A DNA stretch of 64,000 bases from Actinoplanes couchii (lineage in GTDB: Bacteria > Actinomycetota > Actinomycetes > Mycobacteriales > Micromonosporaceae): contig NZ_BOMG01000042.1 of assembly GCF_016862075.1 (NCBI RefSeq), forward strand, positions 186,001 through 250,000, read 5' to 3'. Made by a program: the position numbers and the translations under genes. Positions 24,934 to 33,760 of the stretch are shown one piece after another; positions within the stretch are counted from its first letter, which is position 1, and each line of letters opens with the position of its first letter. A model generated the notes under the pieces. That model searched no databases, was not told the origin of the DNA, and saw only the letters and a program-made list of their open reading frames with translations.

Positions 24934-25100
24934 GATTGAACACTTCCGGTAGCTGAGGTGTGTGAGGGCATGCCTTCTCACCCCACTGGGCCGACACGTT
25001 CGCCTCGTTGGCGATTCGTGGGCGTGGGGCGTCGAGGATGGCGCGGCAGAGAAGCAGAACGCGAAGGCACATGCCTGGATGCGCGGTGGGGAGACTGCGA

Positions 25101-25131
25101 GGGGCCGAGCCGGCGGAACCGGCCCGGCCCC
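25101..25131 (-). terminator. Hairpin terminator after the GH114 gene
   Basis: 13-bp arms (25101-25113 and 25119-25131) with one mismatch and a 5-base loop, immediately after the GH114 stop on the minus strand. It separates GH114 from the chitinase gene. Confidence 0.65.
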
Positions 25132-25134
25132 GAG

Positions 25135-25965
25135 TCAGCAGGCCTGGTATTTGTAGGTTCGGCTGCCCGGGGCGGTGACGTTCACGTCCCGGCGGATGAC
25201 CGAGGTCTGGGCGCCGATGGAGGCGCAGGCCTTGGTGAATCCCTTGTTCGTGTATTCGATGTCGATGACGTTGTTGCCATACACGCTGGTGTAGTCGCGG
25301 CATTCGTCGTATTCGCCGCACTGCTCGGCGACTACGAAGTCGAGCCCGGCAGCTTTGCCGGCGGTGCCGAGTTCGGTGCTGTTCTTCTGCGCGATGGCCA
25401 GGCCCGCGGCGTGCGAGCGGGTGGCGAGCAGTTGCAGATAGGCCACCGCGCCGGCCTTGGTGAGCAGTCCTTTCGACCGGCTGTACGAGTCGATGTTGTC
25501 GGGTTCCACGGCCTTGAAGCCGGCGGCCGCGCACCCGGTGATCCATCCGCCGACGATCCCGGCCAGGGCTTCGCGTTTAGCCGGCGTCGACGTGTCCAGC
25601 AGGGTCTCGCCCCAGTCGGGGTCCTCGACATACCGGCCGCGCTTGTCTTTGAGTAGCAGGTTGTCGTGGTTGAGCTTCCACCAGTCTGTCTCATCGGGCT
25701 GGGTCTGGAAGGCGTTGACGTAGCAGAGGTTGTAGAGGCCGGCTACCGGCCGGTCGTTGCGGTCCCGGGTGACCACGGTGACACCCGCGGGCGGGGGATA
25801 GGCCTCGCCGATCTGGTAGTCGACGGTGGCGTTGACCGGCGGAGGTGCGAAGGCGGGAGCCGGAGAGGGCGCCGCCTGTGCCGCGGGTGCTAATGCGAAC
25901 GCGCCGGTGAGAGTGAGTGAAACTGCGCTGACACCACTGATCAGGTGGTGGCTGAGGAAAGCCAT
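25135..25965 (-). CDS. Secreted GH114 glycosidase (endo-alpha-1,4-polygalactosaminidase type)
   Basis: 276 aa with a signal peptide ending A-P-A-A-Q-A near residue 31. The domain shows the GH114 pattern: V-D-Y-Q-I-G-E-A-Y-P-P-P, N-L-C-Y-V-N-A-F-Q-T-Q, then F-K-A-V-E-P-D-N-I-D-S-Y (acidic catalytic region), A-Q-K-N-S-x-E-L and D-F-V-V-A-E-Q-C-G-E-Y. GH114 enzymes cleave alpha-1,4-linked galactosamine polymers, which occur in fungal exopolysaccharide and walls. ATG 25965 with GGAGAT upstream. The preceding importer genes lie 148 bases upstream on the same strand. Confidence 0.9.
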   Translation of the reverse strand: MAFLSHHLISGVSAVSLTLTGAFALAPAAQAAPSPAPAFAPPPVNATVDYQIGEAYPPPAGVTVVTRDRNDRPVAGLYNLCYVNAFQTQPDETDWWKLNHDNLLLKDKRGRYVEDPDWGETLLDTSTPAKREALAGIVGGWITGCAAAGFKAVEPDNIDSYSRSKGLLTKAGAVAYLQLLATRSHAAGLAIAQKNSTELGTAGKAAGLDFVVAEQCGEYDECRDYTSVYGNNVIDIEYTNKGFTKACASIGAQTSVIRRDVNVTAPGSRTYKYQAC

Positions 25966-26113
25966 GACGAAATCTCCACAGTGTGCGACCGGCCCCGCCT
26001 CGGACGGCAGCCGAACTGCGGTCCTGGCGACAATGCCCGGGCTGTGGTACCGGCTGGGCTCGATCGCGTCCTCGCAACGGTATCGGTTCAATGCCGCAAA
26101 TCCGACCATTTGC

Positions 26114-26944
26114 TCAAGATCCGTGTGGCGCGACGGTGCCGGTCACGGTGGCCACGAACTGGCGCTGCGCCAGCAGGAAAATCGCGAGCAGGGGCGCGGT
26201 CGCCACGACGTTGCCGGCCATGAGTTCCGGCCACTGGGTGTGGTGTATGCCCCGGAACCCGGCGAGCCCGGACTGAAGCGTGCGGTGTGTGTCGGCGTCG
26301 ATCGCGACGAGTGGCCAGAGCAGGTCGTTCCAGCTGGAGATCAGGGTGAGTACGGCCAGGGTGACCAGGGCGGGCCGGGCGAGCGGAAGCGCGATGTACA
26401 CGAACGTCCGCAGGGTGCCGCAACCATCCAGGGCAGCCGACTCCTCCAGTTCGACGGGCAGGGACAGGAAGAACTGGCGCATCAGGAAGATCCCGAACGC
26501 CGAGGCCGTCCAGGGCAGGAACGCCGCCGCGAGAGTGTCGGTCAGGCCGGCCCGAGCAAACATGACGTACGTCGGGATCAGGAGAAGTTGCGGCGGGATC
26601 ATCGAGGTCAGGAGCACCAGCACGAATGCCGGGGCCCGGCCGGTGAAACTCAGCCGGGCGAATCCGTACCCGGCGAGACTGCACAGTACGAGATGGGACA
26701 CGACGGCCACGGTGGAGACCAGAACCGTGTTCGCGAACCAGTGCACGATGCCCGTTTCCGTGAACAGCCTCTGGTAGCCCCCGAGGTCCAGCCGGCCGGG
26801 GACCAGTTTCGGTGGGGACCGGGTGATCTCATCCGTACTCATGAAGGAGCTGGACACCAACTGCAGGATCGGCAGGACGAAGAGGAGGGCGAGCGGCATG
26901 AGCAGCAGGTGCCGGCGGCTGAACGGAAGCCTTCGCCGTGCCAT
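26114..26944 (-). CDS. Carbohydrate ABC transporter permease (MalG-like)
   Basis: 276 aa, six predicted transmembrane helices. The cytoplasmic EAA loop reads E-E-S-A-A-L-D-G-C-G-T-L-R-T-F-x-Y-I-A-L-P, which contacts the ATPase. N-terminal R-R-x-L-P-F-S-R-R precedes helix 1. It pairs with the MalF-like permease, whose stop overlaps this start (TGATG). No ATPase gene is present; CUT1 importers of actinomycetes often share one ATPase such as MsiK. Context with GH114 and GH18 suggests import of amino-sugar oligosaccharides, which is inference. Confidence 0.93.
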   Translation of the reverse strand: MARRRLPFSRRHLLLMPLALLFVLPILQLVSSSFMSTDEITRSPPKLVPGRLDLGGYQRLFTETGIVHWFANTVLVSTVAVVSHLVLCSLAGYGFARLSFTGRAPAFVLVLLTSMIPPQLLLIPTYVMFARAGLTDTLAAAFLPWTASAFGIFLMRQFFLSLPVELEESAALDGCGTLRTFVYIALPLARPALVTLAVLTLISSWNDLLWPLVAIDADTHRTLQSGLAGFRGIHHTQWPELMAGNVVATAPLLAIFLLAQRQFVATVTGTVAPHGS

Positions 26945-27846
26945 CAGAGGATGTCCTTCCCAGTACGGCGCATGCGGATGACGACGACCAGCGCCAGTAG
27001 CAGCGTCATCGCGAAGATCAGGTAGGACAGAGCCGCGGCGCGTCCGTAGTGCATTCGGGGGAACGCCGTGTCGTACAGGAGGTAGGCGAGGGTCGTCGTG
27101 GCTCCCGACGGGCCGCCGCCGGTCGCCGTATGGATCAGATCGAAGAGCTGTACGGCGGTGAGTGTCTGCCAGAAGACGACGAAGACGGTGACCGCACGTA
27201 GCTCGGGCACCGTGATGTACCAGAAGGTGCGCCAGCGGCCCGCGCCGTCCAGTGCCGCCGCCTCGAGAAGCCTCCGTGGAACGTCCTGCAAGGCAGCCAG
27301 GTAGATCATCGAGGTGAACCCGATCTCTGCCCATAACGCGATCACGCACAGCGTGGCCATCGCCTGGTCGGGGCTGCGCAGAAACTGCTGCGCGGGCAGG
27401 CCGGCCCGGCCGAGCAACGCGTTCACCCTCCCGAACCCGGGATCGAACAGGATGGTGGAGAGAAGCCCGGTGACGGTCCCGCTGACCACGAACGGCACGA
27501 TGACACACATACGGTAGAAGCCGATGAACCGGATGCGCCTGTCGAGTGCGACCGCCATGCCCATTCCCAGCAGGACCGAGGCGGGCACGAACATCGCCGC
27601 GAACACCAGCGTGTGACCGGCCGCTTCGTGGACGCCCGGATTTCGGGCCAGCCACGCGTAGTTGTCCCACCCGATGTCGTCCCAGGGGCCGAAGCCGTTC
27701 CAGTCCGTCCGGGAGAACATGAAGGACCATCCGGCGGGGAGCAAGGAGAGCGTGCCCACGAGCACCGTCGCCGGGCCGGCGAACGCCCATCCGGTCAAAG
27801 CTCGCCGTGTCCGGGTGCCGCCGGACGGCGTATGGACCAGAGGCAT
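26944..27846 (-). CDS. Carbohydrate ABC transporter permease (MalF-like)
   Basis: 300 aa, six transmembrane helices after a basic N-terminus. The EAA motif is E-A-A-A-L-D-G-A-G-R-W-R-T-F-W-Y-I-T-V-P. It starts at ATG 27846, overlapping the stop of the solute-binding protein gene (TGATG), and is followed by a TGATG overlap with the MalG-like gene. The three genes form one importer unit. Confidence 0.93.
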   Translation of the reverse strand: MPLVHTPSGGTRTRRALTGWAFAGPATVLVGTLSLLPAGWSFMFSRTDWNGFGPWDDIGWDNYAWLARNPGVHEAAGHTLVFAAMFVPASVLLGMGMAVALDRRIRFIGFYRMCVIVPFVVSGTVTGLLSTILFDPGFGRVNALLGRAGLPAQQFLRSPDQAMATLCVIALWAEIGFTSMIYLAALQDVPRRLLEAAALDGAGRWRTFWYITVPELRAVTVFVVFWQTLTAVQLFDLIHTATGGGPSGATTTLAYLLYDTAFPRMHYGRAAALSYLIFAMTLLLALVVVIRMRRTGKDIL

Positions 27847-29132
27847 CAGTCGATCATCGATTCCGTGGACGCCGCCGCTTCATCGAGAGCCTGCCGAGGG
27901 GATTCGTAACCCCGCAGCACCTCGGCGACGGCATCACCGACATTGCGGGAGAGATCCGCGTACCCGGCCACTGCCGGCCGGTGTTGTTTTACGTTCGCCG
28001 TGTTGGCGGCGAACTCCCCAGCACCGGGAAACCGCTTCACATAGTCCCGGAAGGCCATCGTCTTGCGCCCGGTTTCGCGCAGCGGCAGGTTGCCGAGCTG
28101 GAGATTCCATTTCACGTCGATCTCGTCGCTGGTCAGCCAGGTGACGAAGTCCCGCGCCGCGCGCGCCCGGTCCGGGTCGTCGTGGTCGAACAACACCCAG
28201 AGGTCCGGCCCGGAGACGGTCTGGTGGTCGGTGCCGGTGCCCGGCAACCGAACGACGCCGTACCTCAGGGGCAGGTTGCTCAGAGCGGCAAGCACCCAGG
28301 GGCCGGACAGGATCATTCCGATGTGCCGGGACTTGAACATCGCGACCTGCTCGTCACCGTTGCGCGCCGGGTAGGCGGACCTGTCGTCGACAGTCATCGC
28401 ACGCAGGGTCTCCAGCGCGCCGACTCCGGCGCCGGAGTTGAACGCGGGCTTCGTGCCGTCGAGAATGGCGCCGCCGAGCTGCCAGAACAGCGGCCAGAAA
28501 CACAACAGGGCGTCCTCACCGCCGCCGGCGGGAAAGGCGGTGCCGAACGTGGTGGGTTCCGGCCCGGTCAGGGCCTTTGCCGCGGCCCTGAAGTCGGCCC
28601 AGGTCCACGACTCGTTCGGGTATGCCAGGCCACGGCGGTCGAACAGGTCCCTGTTGTAGATCAACGCGACGTTGTCGACCAGTGCCGGCACCCCGATCAC
28701 CCGGCCGTTCACCGTGGCGACCTCCCGGGCAGCCGACGGCAGCCCGGCCCAGTGGACCTCCGGCTGTGCCGAGTATTCGGTCAGATCCTGGATCCGGTCA
28801 CTCCGATCAAGATCAATTGCCCAGCTGCCGTACGCGTACGAGATGTCGGGATATCGGCCGGCCAGCAGACCCGCGGAGAGCTTCTGTAACAGGCCGTCGG
28901 TGTTCGACGCTCCCGGCTCCGGCCGGATCCGTACGTTCGGGTGTGTGGCCTCGTACTCGCGGGCCAGATCCTGACTGATCGTCCCGGCGTCGTCGGTCTG
29001 CCCGGTCCACCAGGTGATGACGACGGGGGAGTCCGGTCCGGTGGGTATCGATGGTGAACTACAGGCCGTCAGCGTCAGTACGCCCGCGACTGCGGCAAGC
29101 CGGTGAAACCGGCCCGCTTCGAAGTGGATCAC
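27846..29132 (-). CDS. Extracellular sugar-binding lipoprotein of an ABC importer
   Basis: 428 aa. Lipoprotein signal peptide with lipobox L-T-A-C (Cys24). The body is a type 1 solute-binding protein: V-V-I-T-W-W-T-G-Q, L-A-R-E-Y-E-A-T-H-P-N-V-R-I, V-P-A-L-V-D-N-V-A-L-I-Y-N-R-D-L-F, W-T-W-A-D-F and P-W-V-L-A-A-L, all standard for the CUT1 sugar family. It is the first gene of the importer. The GTG at 29132 has no strong ribosome binding site, but no better start precedes the signal peptide. The substrate is unproven; neighbours point to fungal wall saccharides. Confidence 0.92.
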   Translation of the reverse strand: MIHFEAGRFHRLAAVAGVLTLTACSSPSIPTGPDSPVVITWWTGQTDDAGTISQDLAREYEATHPNVRIRPEPGASNTDGLLQKLSAGLLAGRYPDISYAYGSWAIDLDRSDRIQDLTEYSAQPEVHWAGLPSAAREVATVNGRVIGVPALVDNVALIYNRDLFDRRGLAYPNESWTWADFRAAAKALTGPEPTTFGTAFPAGGGEDALLCFWPLFWQLGGAILDGTKPAFNSGAGVGALETLRAMTVDDRSAYPARNGDEQVAMFKSRHIGMILSGPWVLAALSNLPLRYGVVRLPGTGTDHQTVSGPDLWVLFDHDDPDRARAARDFVTWLTSDEIDVKWNLQLGNLPLRETGRKTMAFRDYVKRFPGAGEFAANTANVKQHRPAVAGYADLSRNVGDAVAEVLRGYESPRQALDEAAASTESMID

Positions 29133-29245
29133 AAGTGCCGATTATGGATCGCGGTCCGGGGCGGATCGGCCACGCGCGCGGCTCAACGCCCACGATTCCC
29201 GCGATCGAGTGAACAGCGATCCCGCCGGTGTCGGCCACACTATGA

Positions 29246-29279
29246 CCGGGTTGTCGCCGACCGGAAGCCGACAACCCGG
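29246..29279 (-). terminator. Hairpin terminator after the FadR-type regulator gene
   Basis: Perfect 11-bp arms CCGGGTTGTCG (29246-29256) and complement (29269-29279), 8 bases past the stop of the regulator gene. Confidence 0.6.
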
Positions 29280-29287
29280 CCGGGGCA

Positions 29288-30022
29288 TCAGGGCAGGGTG
29301 GGGCGCAGGCGGTTGCCGGCGCTGTCCATGTGCCTGCTCATCGCTGCTCCGGCGGCTTCCGGGTCGCCGGCTCGGAGGGCCTCCACGATGGCCCGGTGCT
29401 CGGCGATGGTGATCTTTGCGTGGTCGTCGTCGTTCAGGGCCCGCTCCACCCACACCCGGATCAGGGAGCGGACGCTCTGCAGGATGCCCTGCAGCAGCTC
29501 GTTGCCGGCGATCACCGCGAGCTCCTGGTGGAAGAGCATGTCGGCGGTGACGAAGTGGTGCAGGTCGCCGAGGCTGTCCTCCATCGACTCCAGGTGGCCG
29601 GTCAGCCGGGCCAGCGAGGCGTCGGTGGCGTGTTCGGCGGCCAGCCGGGCGGCCTGCGTCTCCAGACCGTGGCGGACCTCGATGAGTTCCCGGGTCTTGT
29701 CGGCGTGCAGCAGTATTCCCCAGCTCAAGGTCTGGGGGAGCAGCTCCGAGGTGCTGCCGCGCAGGTAGGTGCCGGAGCCGGGGCGGACCTCGACGATGCC
29801 GAGGATCTCCAGGGCGGCCAGGGCCTCGCGGACGGCTGAGCGCCCGACCCCCATCAGGGTGGCGAGCTGTCGTTCGGCGGGGAGGCGGTCGCCTTTCGCT
29901 ATCGCTCCGCTGCGCATGTAGTCCAGCAGGCGACGGGTCACCTCCGCCATCGCGGTGGGGCTCTTGATGGTGCCGCCGAGGGCGGCGCTGAGCTCGGCGT
30001 CGGAGGACGAAGGGGTCGCCAT
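29288..30022 (-). CDS. GntR/FadR-family regulator of the D-apionate operon
   Basis: 244 aa. An N-terminal winged helix (residues about 25-95) contains L-P-A-E-R-Q-L-A-T-L-M-G-V-G-R-S-A-V-R-E-A-L-A-A-L and the wing V-R-P-G-S-G-T-Y-L. The FCD ligand domain follows, with the metal-binding pattern D-x-x-F-H (residues near ADMLFHQEL) and two further His positions (EHRAIVEAL, SRHMDSA). It diverges from the MFS carrier gene across 123 bases containing two AACCGGTT operators, so it probably represses the catabolic operon and itself, with a pathway sugar acid as inducer. ATG 30022; an ATG at 30034 is possible. Confidence 0.92.
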   Translation of the reverse strand: MATPSSSDAELSAALGGTIKSPTAMAEVTRRLLDYMRSGAIAKGDRLPAERQLATLMGVGRSAVREALAALEILGIVEVRPGSGTYLRGSTSELLPQTLSWGILLHADKTRELIEVRHGLETQAARLAAEHATDASLARLTGHLESMEDSLGDLHHFVTADMLFHQELAVIAGNELLQGILQSVRSLIRVWVERALNDDDHAKITIAEHRAIVEALRAGDPEAAGAAMSRHMDSAGNRLRPTLP

Positions 30023-30036
30023 GCCGCGAAGCATAG

Positions 30037-30072
30037 CAACCGGTTAACCAAAAAATTGGTCAACCGGTTGAC
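30037..30072. promoter_or_regulatory. Two tandem AACCGGTT operators
   Basis: CAACCGGTTAA (30037-30047) and a perfect 14-bp palindrome GTCAACCGGTTGAC (30059-30072) share the core AACCGGTT, spaced 24 bases centre to centre. Both lie between the divergent FadR-type regulator and MFS genes. Confidence 0.75.
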
Positions 30073-30096
30073 AGGTGAGCCGAAGATCATGACGAT
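30068..30096 (+). promoter_or_regulatory. Predicted promoter of the D-apionate operon
   Basis: A consensus -35 TTGACA (30068-30073) lies inside the right operator; a 17-base spacer leads to a weak -10 GACGAT (30091-30096). Repressor on the palindrome would block it. Confidence 0.45.
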
Positions 30097-30145
30097 GGCG
30101 TTACCGCTTCGTTCCACCGGGAGTCATTCATGTAAGGAGTTCGTC

Positions 30146-31525
30146 TTGACCAGCACGTCGATCGCCTCGTCGGCGCCGTCAGCAGTCGAGAAATCGGCGA
30201 TCCGTAAAGTCGCCGTTCGTTTGGTGCCCTTCGTGGCACTCATGTTCTTCATCAACTACCTCGACCGCACCGCGATCGGGTTCGCAGCACCCAATGGAAT
30301 GAATGACGACCTGGCCCTGACAGCGGCTCAGTACGGCTTCGCCTCGGGTGTCTTCTTCATCGGCTACATCCTGCTCGAGGTTCCCAGCAACCTCGCACTC
30401 CATAAGTTCGGGGCCCGCCGCTGGCTGGCCCGCATCATGGTCACCTGGGGCATCGTCGCGGTGCTCTTCACCTGGGTCGGCTCGTACACCCAGCTCAGCT
30501 GGCTGCGGTTCCTGCTCGGTGTGGCCGAGGCCGGCTTCTTCCCCGGCGCCATCCTCTTCCTCAGCCTCTGGGTGCCGGCCCGCTACCGCAGCCGCATCCT
30601 CGGCCTGTTCTACCTGGCCCAGCCGCTCACCAGCGTCATCGGCGCGCCCCTGGCCGGCTGGCTGATGACCCACAACGGCGTCTTCTTCGGCCTCGAGGGC
30701 TGGCGCTTCATGTTCCTCGGCGTCGGCGCCCCGGCCATCATCGTCGGCGTCATCGCCTGGTTCTACCTGGCCGACTCACCCAACCAGGCCAAGTGGCTGA
30801 GCCCGGACGAGAAGAAGTGGCTGACCGACGCGCTGGCCACCGAGAACAAGGCCAAGGGCGGCGAGGCCAAGAGCGGCGGTCACGGTCTGGCCGGACTCAA
30901 GGTCGCGTTCAGCAGCGGCCGGGTCTGGACGCTCAGCTTCATCTACTTCGGCTTCATCTACGGCCTCTACACGCTCGCGTTCTTCCTGCCGACGATCATC
31001 AAGGGCTTCGAGGCGCAGTACAGCGTCACGTTCTCCCTGATGGAGAAGGGCCTGATCACCGCCATTCCGTACGTCCCGGCGGCGATCGCGCTCTACCTGG
31101 CCACCCGGCACGCCACCAGGAACGGCGTGAAGTCCGGCCACATCGCCATCCCGGCAGCCGTCGGCGCGGTCAGCATCCCGGTGGCCCTGTTCGCCGGTTC
31201 GCCGACCCTGACGATCGCCGTGCTCGCGGTCACCGCCTGCGCGATCTTCGCGGCACTGCCCAACTTCTGGACCGTGCCCACCCAGTTCCTCGCCGGTGCC
31301 GCAGCCGCGGCCGGTATCGCCCTGATCAACACGATGGGCAACCTGGCCGGCTTCCTCGCCCCGCTCATCACCGGTGAGCTGGCCGACCTCAACGGCGGCG
31401 ACTACAAGGTGGCGTTCTTCGTCGTCGGCGGATTCATGCTGCTCAGCTCGGTGCTGATGGTGGCACTGAGCCGTCGCGGACAGGTCACCGCCGACGAGCA
31501 AGCCCCCGTGCCGGCCGGGCACTGA
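30146..31525 (+). CDS. MFS transporter, anion:cation symporter type (probable D-apionate uptake)
   Basis: 459 aa with 12 predicted transmembrane helices. The ACS-family motifs are present: N-Y-L-D-R-T-A-I-G-F-A in helix 1, F-x-I-G-Y-I-L-L-E-V-P-S-N-L-A-L-H-K-F-G-A-R in helix 2, and R-F-L-L-G-V-A-E-A-G-F-F-P-G in helix 4. ACS carriers import organic and sugar acids with protons. As first gene of an apnO/oiaC/lerK operon it most likely carries D-apionate; this is inferred from context. The TTG at 30146 is chosen because AAGGAG lies 7 bases upstream; an ATG further upstream would add a poor 30-residue extension. Confidence 0.9.
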   Translation: MTSTSIASSAPSAVEKSAIRKVAVRLVPFVALMFFINYLDRTAIGFAAPNGMNDDLALTAAQYGFASGVFFIGYILLEVPSNLALHKFGARRWLARIMVTWGIVAVLFTWVGSYTQLSWLRFLLGVAEAGFFPGAILFLSLWVPARYRSRILGLFYLAQPLTSVIGAPLAGWLMTHNGVFFGLEGWRFMFLGVGAPAIIVGVIAWFYLADSPNQAKWLSPDEKKWLTDALATENKAKGGEAKSGGHGLAGLKVAFSSGRVWTLSFIYFGFIYGLYTLAFFLPTIIKGFEAQYSVTFSLMEKGLITAIPYVPAAIALYLATRHATRNGVKSGHIAIPAAVGAVSIPVALFAGSPTLTIAVLAVTACAIFAALPNFWTVPTQFLAGAAAAAGIALINTMGNLAGFLAPLITGELADLNGGDYKVAFFVVGGFMLLSSVLMVALSRRGQVTADEQAPVPAGH

Positions 31526-31556
31526 TCCACCACCCCCTGGAAGGACCCGACACACC

Positions 31557-33296
31557 ATGACCCGTCTGTTCAACGATCCCGCCGCGTTCGCCGACGAGAT
31601 GACCGAAGGCTTCGTGGCCGCCAACGGCCGCTGGGTGCGGCACACACCCGGTGGCGTGGTCCGCAGCACGGCCACCCCGGAAGGCTCCGTGGCCGTGGTC
31701 GTCGGCGGCGGGTCCGGCCACTACCCGGCGTTCGCCGGAATGGTGGGCCAGGGGCTGGCCAGCGGCGCCGTGATCGGCAACGTGTTCGCCTCGCCGAGCA
31801 CGCAACAGGTCACGGCGGTCAGCAAGGCCGCCCACCACGGCGGCGGCGTGCTGCTGGCGTACGGCAACTACGCCGGTGACTGCCTCAACTTCGACGCCGC
31901 ACAGGAGCGGTTGCGCGGCGAAGGACTGCAGGTGGAGACCATCCGCGTCACCGACGACATCTTCAGCGCGCCGGACACCGAACGGCACAAGCGCCGGGGC
32001 ATCGCCGGTGACCTGGTCGTCTTCAAGGTCGCCGGCGCGGCCGCCGCCGAGGGGCTCCCCCTGGAAGCGGTGTCCGCGCTGGCGACCCGGGCCAACGACC
32101 GCACCCGCAGCATGGGCGTCGCGTTCTCCGGGTGCATGCTGCCCGGTGCCGACGAGCCGCTGTTCAGCGTGCCCGAGGGCAAGATGGCCATCGGCCTGGG
32201 CATTCACGGCGAGCCCGGGTTCGCCGAGGCCGACCTGCCGACCGCCGACGAGCTGGCCACCCTGTTCGTCGAGCGGCTGCTCCAGGAACTGCCCGACGAC
32301 GTCGCGTCATACCAGGGCCAGAAAGTAGCCGTCCTGCTCAACGGGCTCGGGACCGTCAAGCAGGAGGAACTGTTCGTCGTCTACCGCCGGGTCGCGCAGC
32401 TCCTCGACGCCGCCGGAGTCACCGCCGTGCAGCCCGAGGTCGGCGAACTCTGCACCAGCTTCGACATGGCCGGCGTCTCCCTGACGCTGACCTGGCTCGA
32501 CGAGGACCTGGAGCGCCTGTGGACCGCCCCGGCGGACACCCCGGCGTTCCACCGCGGGACGGTCGCGGCCTCTCTCAAAACAGAGACCGATCTCCCCACG
32601 TACGAGAAGAAGGAACTGAAGAAGGGCAGTGCCGCCTCGCAGCAGGCCGCCGCCCGGATCGTCGCGGTGCTGGAAGCCGCCCGCGACACCATCGACACCA
32701 ACGTCGACGACCTCGGCCGCATCGACGCCGTCGCCGGCGACGGTGACCACGGCATCGGCATGCAGCGCGGCATCAAGGCAGCCGTCGACGCCGCTCAGGA
32801 AGCGCTGACGGCCGGAGCGGGTGCCGGAACCGTCCTGATCGAGGCCGCCGACGCCTGGTCCGACCGGGCCGGCGGCACGTCCGGCGCGCTGTGGGGCATC
32901 GCCCTGCGCCGTATCGGTACCACCCTCGGTGACCAGGACAAACCCACGCCCGAGGTGATGGCCGCGGCGGTCCGCGCGGCCCGCGACGGCATCTGTGACA
33001 CCGGCGGCGCGCAGCTCGGCGACAAGACCATGGTCGACGTGCTGATCCCGCTGGACGAGTCGTACGCCGCGGCGGTCGCCGACGGTTCCTCCGTGACCGG
33101 CGCCTGGGGCGTCGCCGCGGACGCCGCCGAGAGTGCCGCCGAGGCCACGAAGAACCTGCTTCCGCGGATGGGCCGGGCCCGGCCGCACGCGGAGAAGAGC
33201 CTGGGCACCCCGGACGCCGGCGCGGTCTCGATGAGTCTCATCGCCCGCACCGTGCACACCGTGCTCAGCACCCCTGTAACAGCGAACGGAAAGTGA
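31557..33296 (+). CDS. lerK: L-erythrulose 1-kinase (fused DhaK-DhaL type)
   Basis: 579 aa. Residues 1-330 are a DhaK domain with G-G-G-S-G-H-Y-P (50-57) and the covalent substrate-binding His217 in G-I-H-G-E-P. After a linker, residues 355-575 are a DhaL ATP-binding domain with the Mg/ATP motif G-D-G-D-H-G (Asp395, Asp397, His398). It would phosphorylate L-erythrulose to L-erythrulose 1-phosphate. The distinction from glycerone kinase rests on the neighbours: oiaC makes L-erythrulose, while lerI and derI handle the product. 31 bases after the MFS gene; ATG 31557 with GGAAGGA upstream. Confidence 0.9.
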   Translation: MTRLFNDPAAFADEMTEGFVAANGRWVRHTPGGVVRSTATPEGSVAVVVGGGSGHYPAFAGMVGQGLASGAVIGNVFASPSTQQVTAVSKAAHHGGGVLLAYGNYAGDCLNFDAAQERLRGEGLQVETIRVTDDIFSAPDTERHKRRGIAGDLVVFKVAGAAAAEGLPLEAVSALATRANDRTRSMGVAFSGCMLPGADEPLFSVPEGKMAIGLGIHGEPGFAEADLPTADELATLFVERLLQELPDDVASYQGQKVAVLLNGLGTVKQEELFVVYRRVAQLLDAAGVTAVQPEVGELCTSFDMAGVSLTLTWLDEDLERLWTAPADTPAFHRGTVAASLKTETDLPTYEKKELKKGSAASQQAAARIVAVLEAARDTIDTNVDDLGRIDAVAGDGDHGIGMQRGIKAAVDAAQEALTAGAGAGTVLIEAADAWSDRAGGTSGALWGIALRRIGTTLGDQDKPTPEVMAAAVRAARDGICDTGGAQLGDKTMVDVLIPLDESYAAAVADGSSVTGAWGVAADAAESAAEATKNLLPRMGRARPHAEKSLGTPDAGAVSMSLIARTVHTVLSTPVTANGK

Positions 33297-33304
33297 CCCC
33301 CGCC

Positions 33305-33760
33305 ATGAGCAGCAAGTTGCGAATCGTGATCGGCGCCGACGAGGCCGGTTTCGCCTACAAGGAAGCCCTCAAGGCCGACCTCGCCGCCAACCCGCTGGTG
33401 GAGTCGGTGGTCGACGTGGCGGACACCCCGGACCACCCGTACCCGAGCGTGGCGATCGCCGCCGCCGAGAAGGTCGCCGCCGGTGACGCCGACCGGGCGC
33501 TGCTGATCTGCGGCACCGGCCTGGGCGTGGCCATCGCGGCCAACAAGGTCGCCGGGATCCGGGCGGTCACCGCGCACGACAGCTTCTCCGTCGAACGTTC
33601 CATCCTGTCGAACAACGCGCAGGTGCTCACCTTCGGCCAGCGCGTCATCGGCCTGGAGCTGGCCCGCCGCCTGGCCAGGGAATGGCTGACCTACACCTTC
33701 GACGAGACCTCCGCGTCGGCCGGCAAGGTCGCCCTCATCGACCAGTACGAGTGCGCATGA
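33305..33760 (+). CDS. derI: D-erythrulose 4-phosphate isomerase (RpiB/LacAB family)
   Basis: 151 aa. RpiB fold: N-terminal I-G-A-D-E-A-G-F, active-site Cys in [15 protein letters not shown], and [15 protein letters not shown]. It would convert D-erythrulose 4-phosphate to D-erythrose 4-phosphate, feeding the pentose phosphate pathway. A GTG at 33293 overlaps the lerK stop, but the ATG at 33305 gives the usual family N-terminus. A plain ribose-5-phosphate isomerase B is the alternative; the operon favours DerI. Confidence 0.88.
   Translation: MSSKLRIVIGADEAGFAYKEALKADLAANPLVESVVDVADTPDHPYPSVAIAAAEKVAAGDADRALLICGTGLGVAIAANKVAGIRAVTAHDSFSVERSILSNNAQVLTFGQRVIGLELARRLAREWLTYTFDETSASAGKVALIDQYECA

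Noticed and set aside
31557..33296. Dihydroxyacetone kinase for glycerol use
   Set aside because: No glycerol dehydrogenase or PTS partner; apnO, oiaC, lerI and derI in the same operon indicate L-erythrulose kinase.
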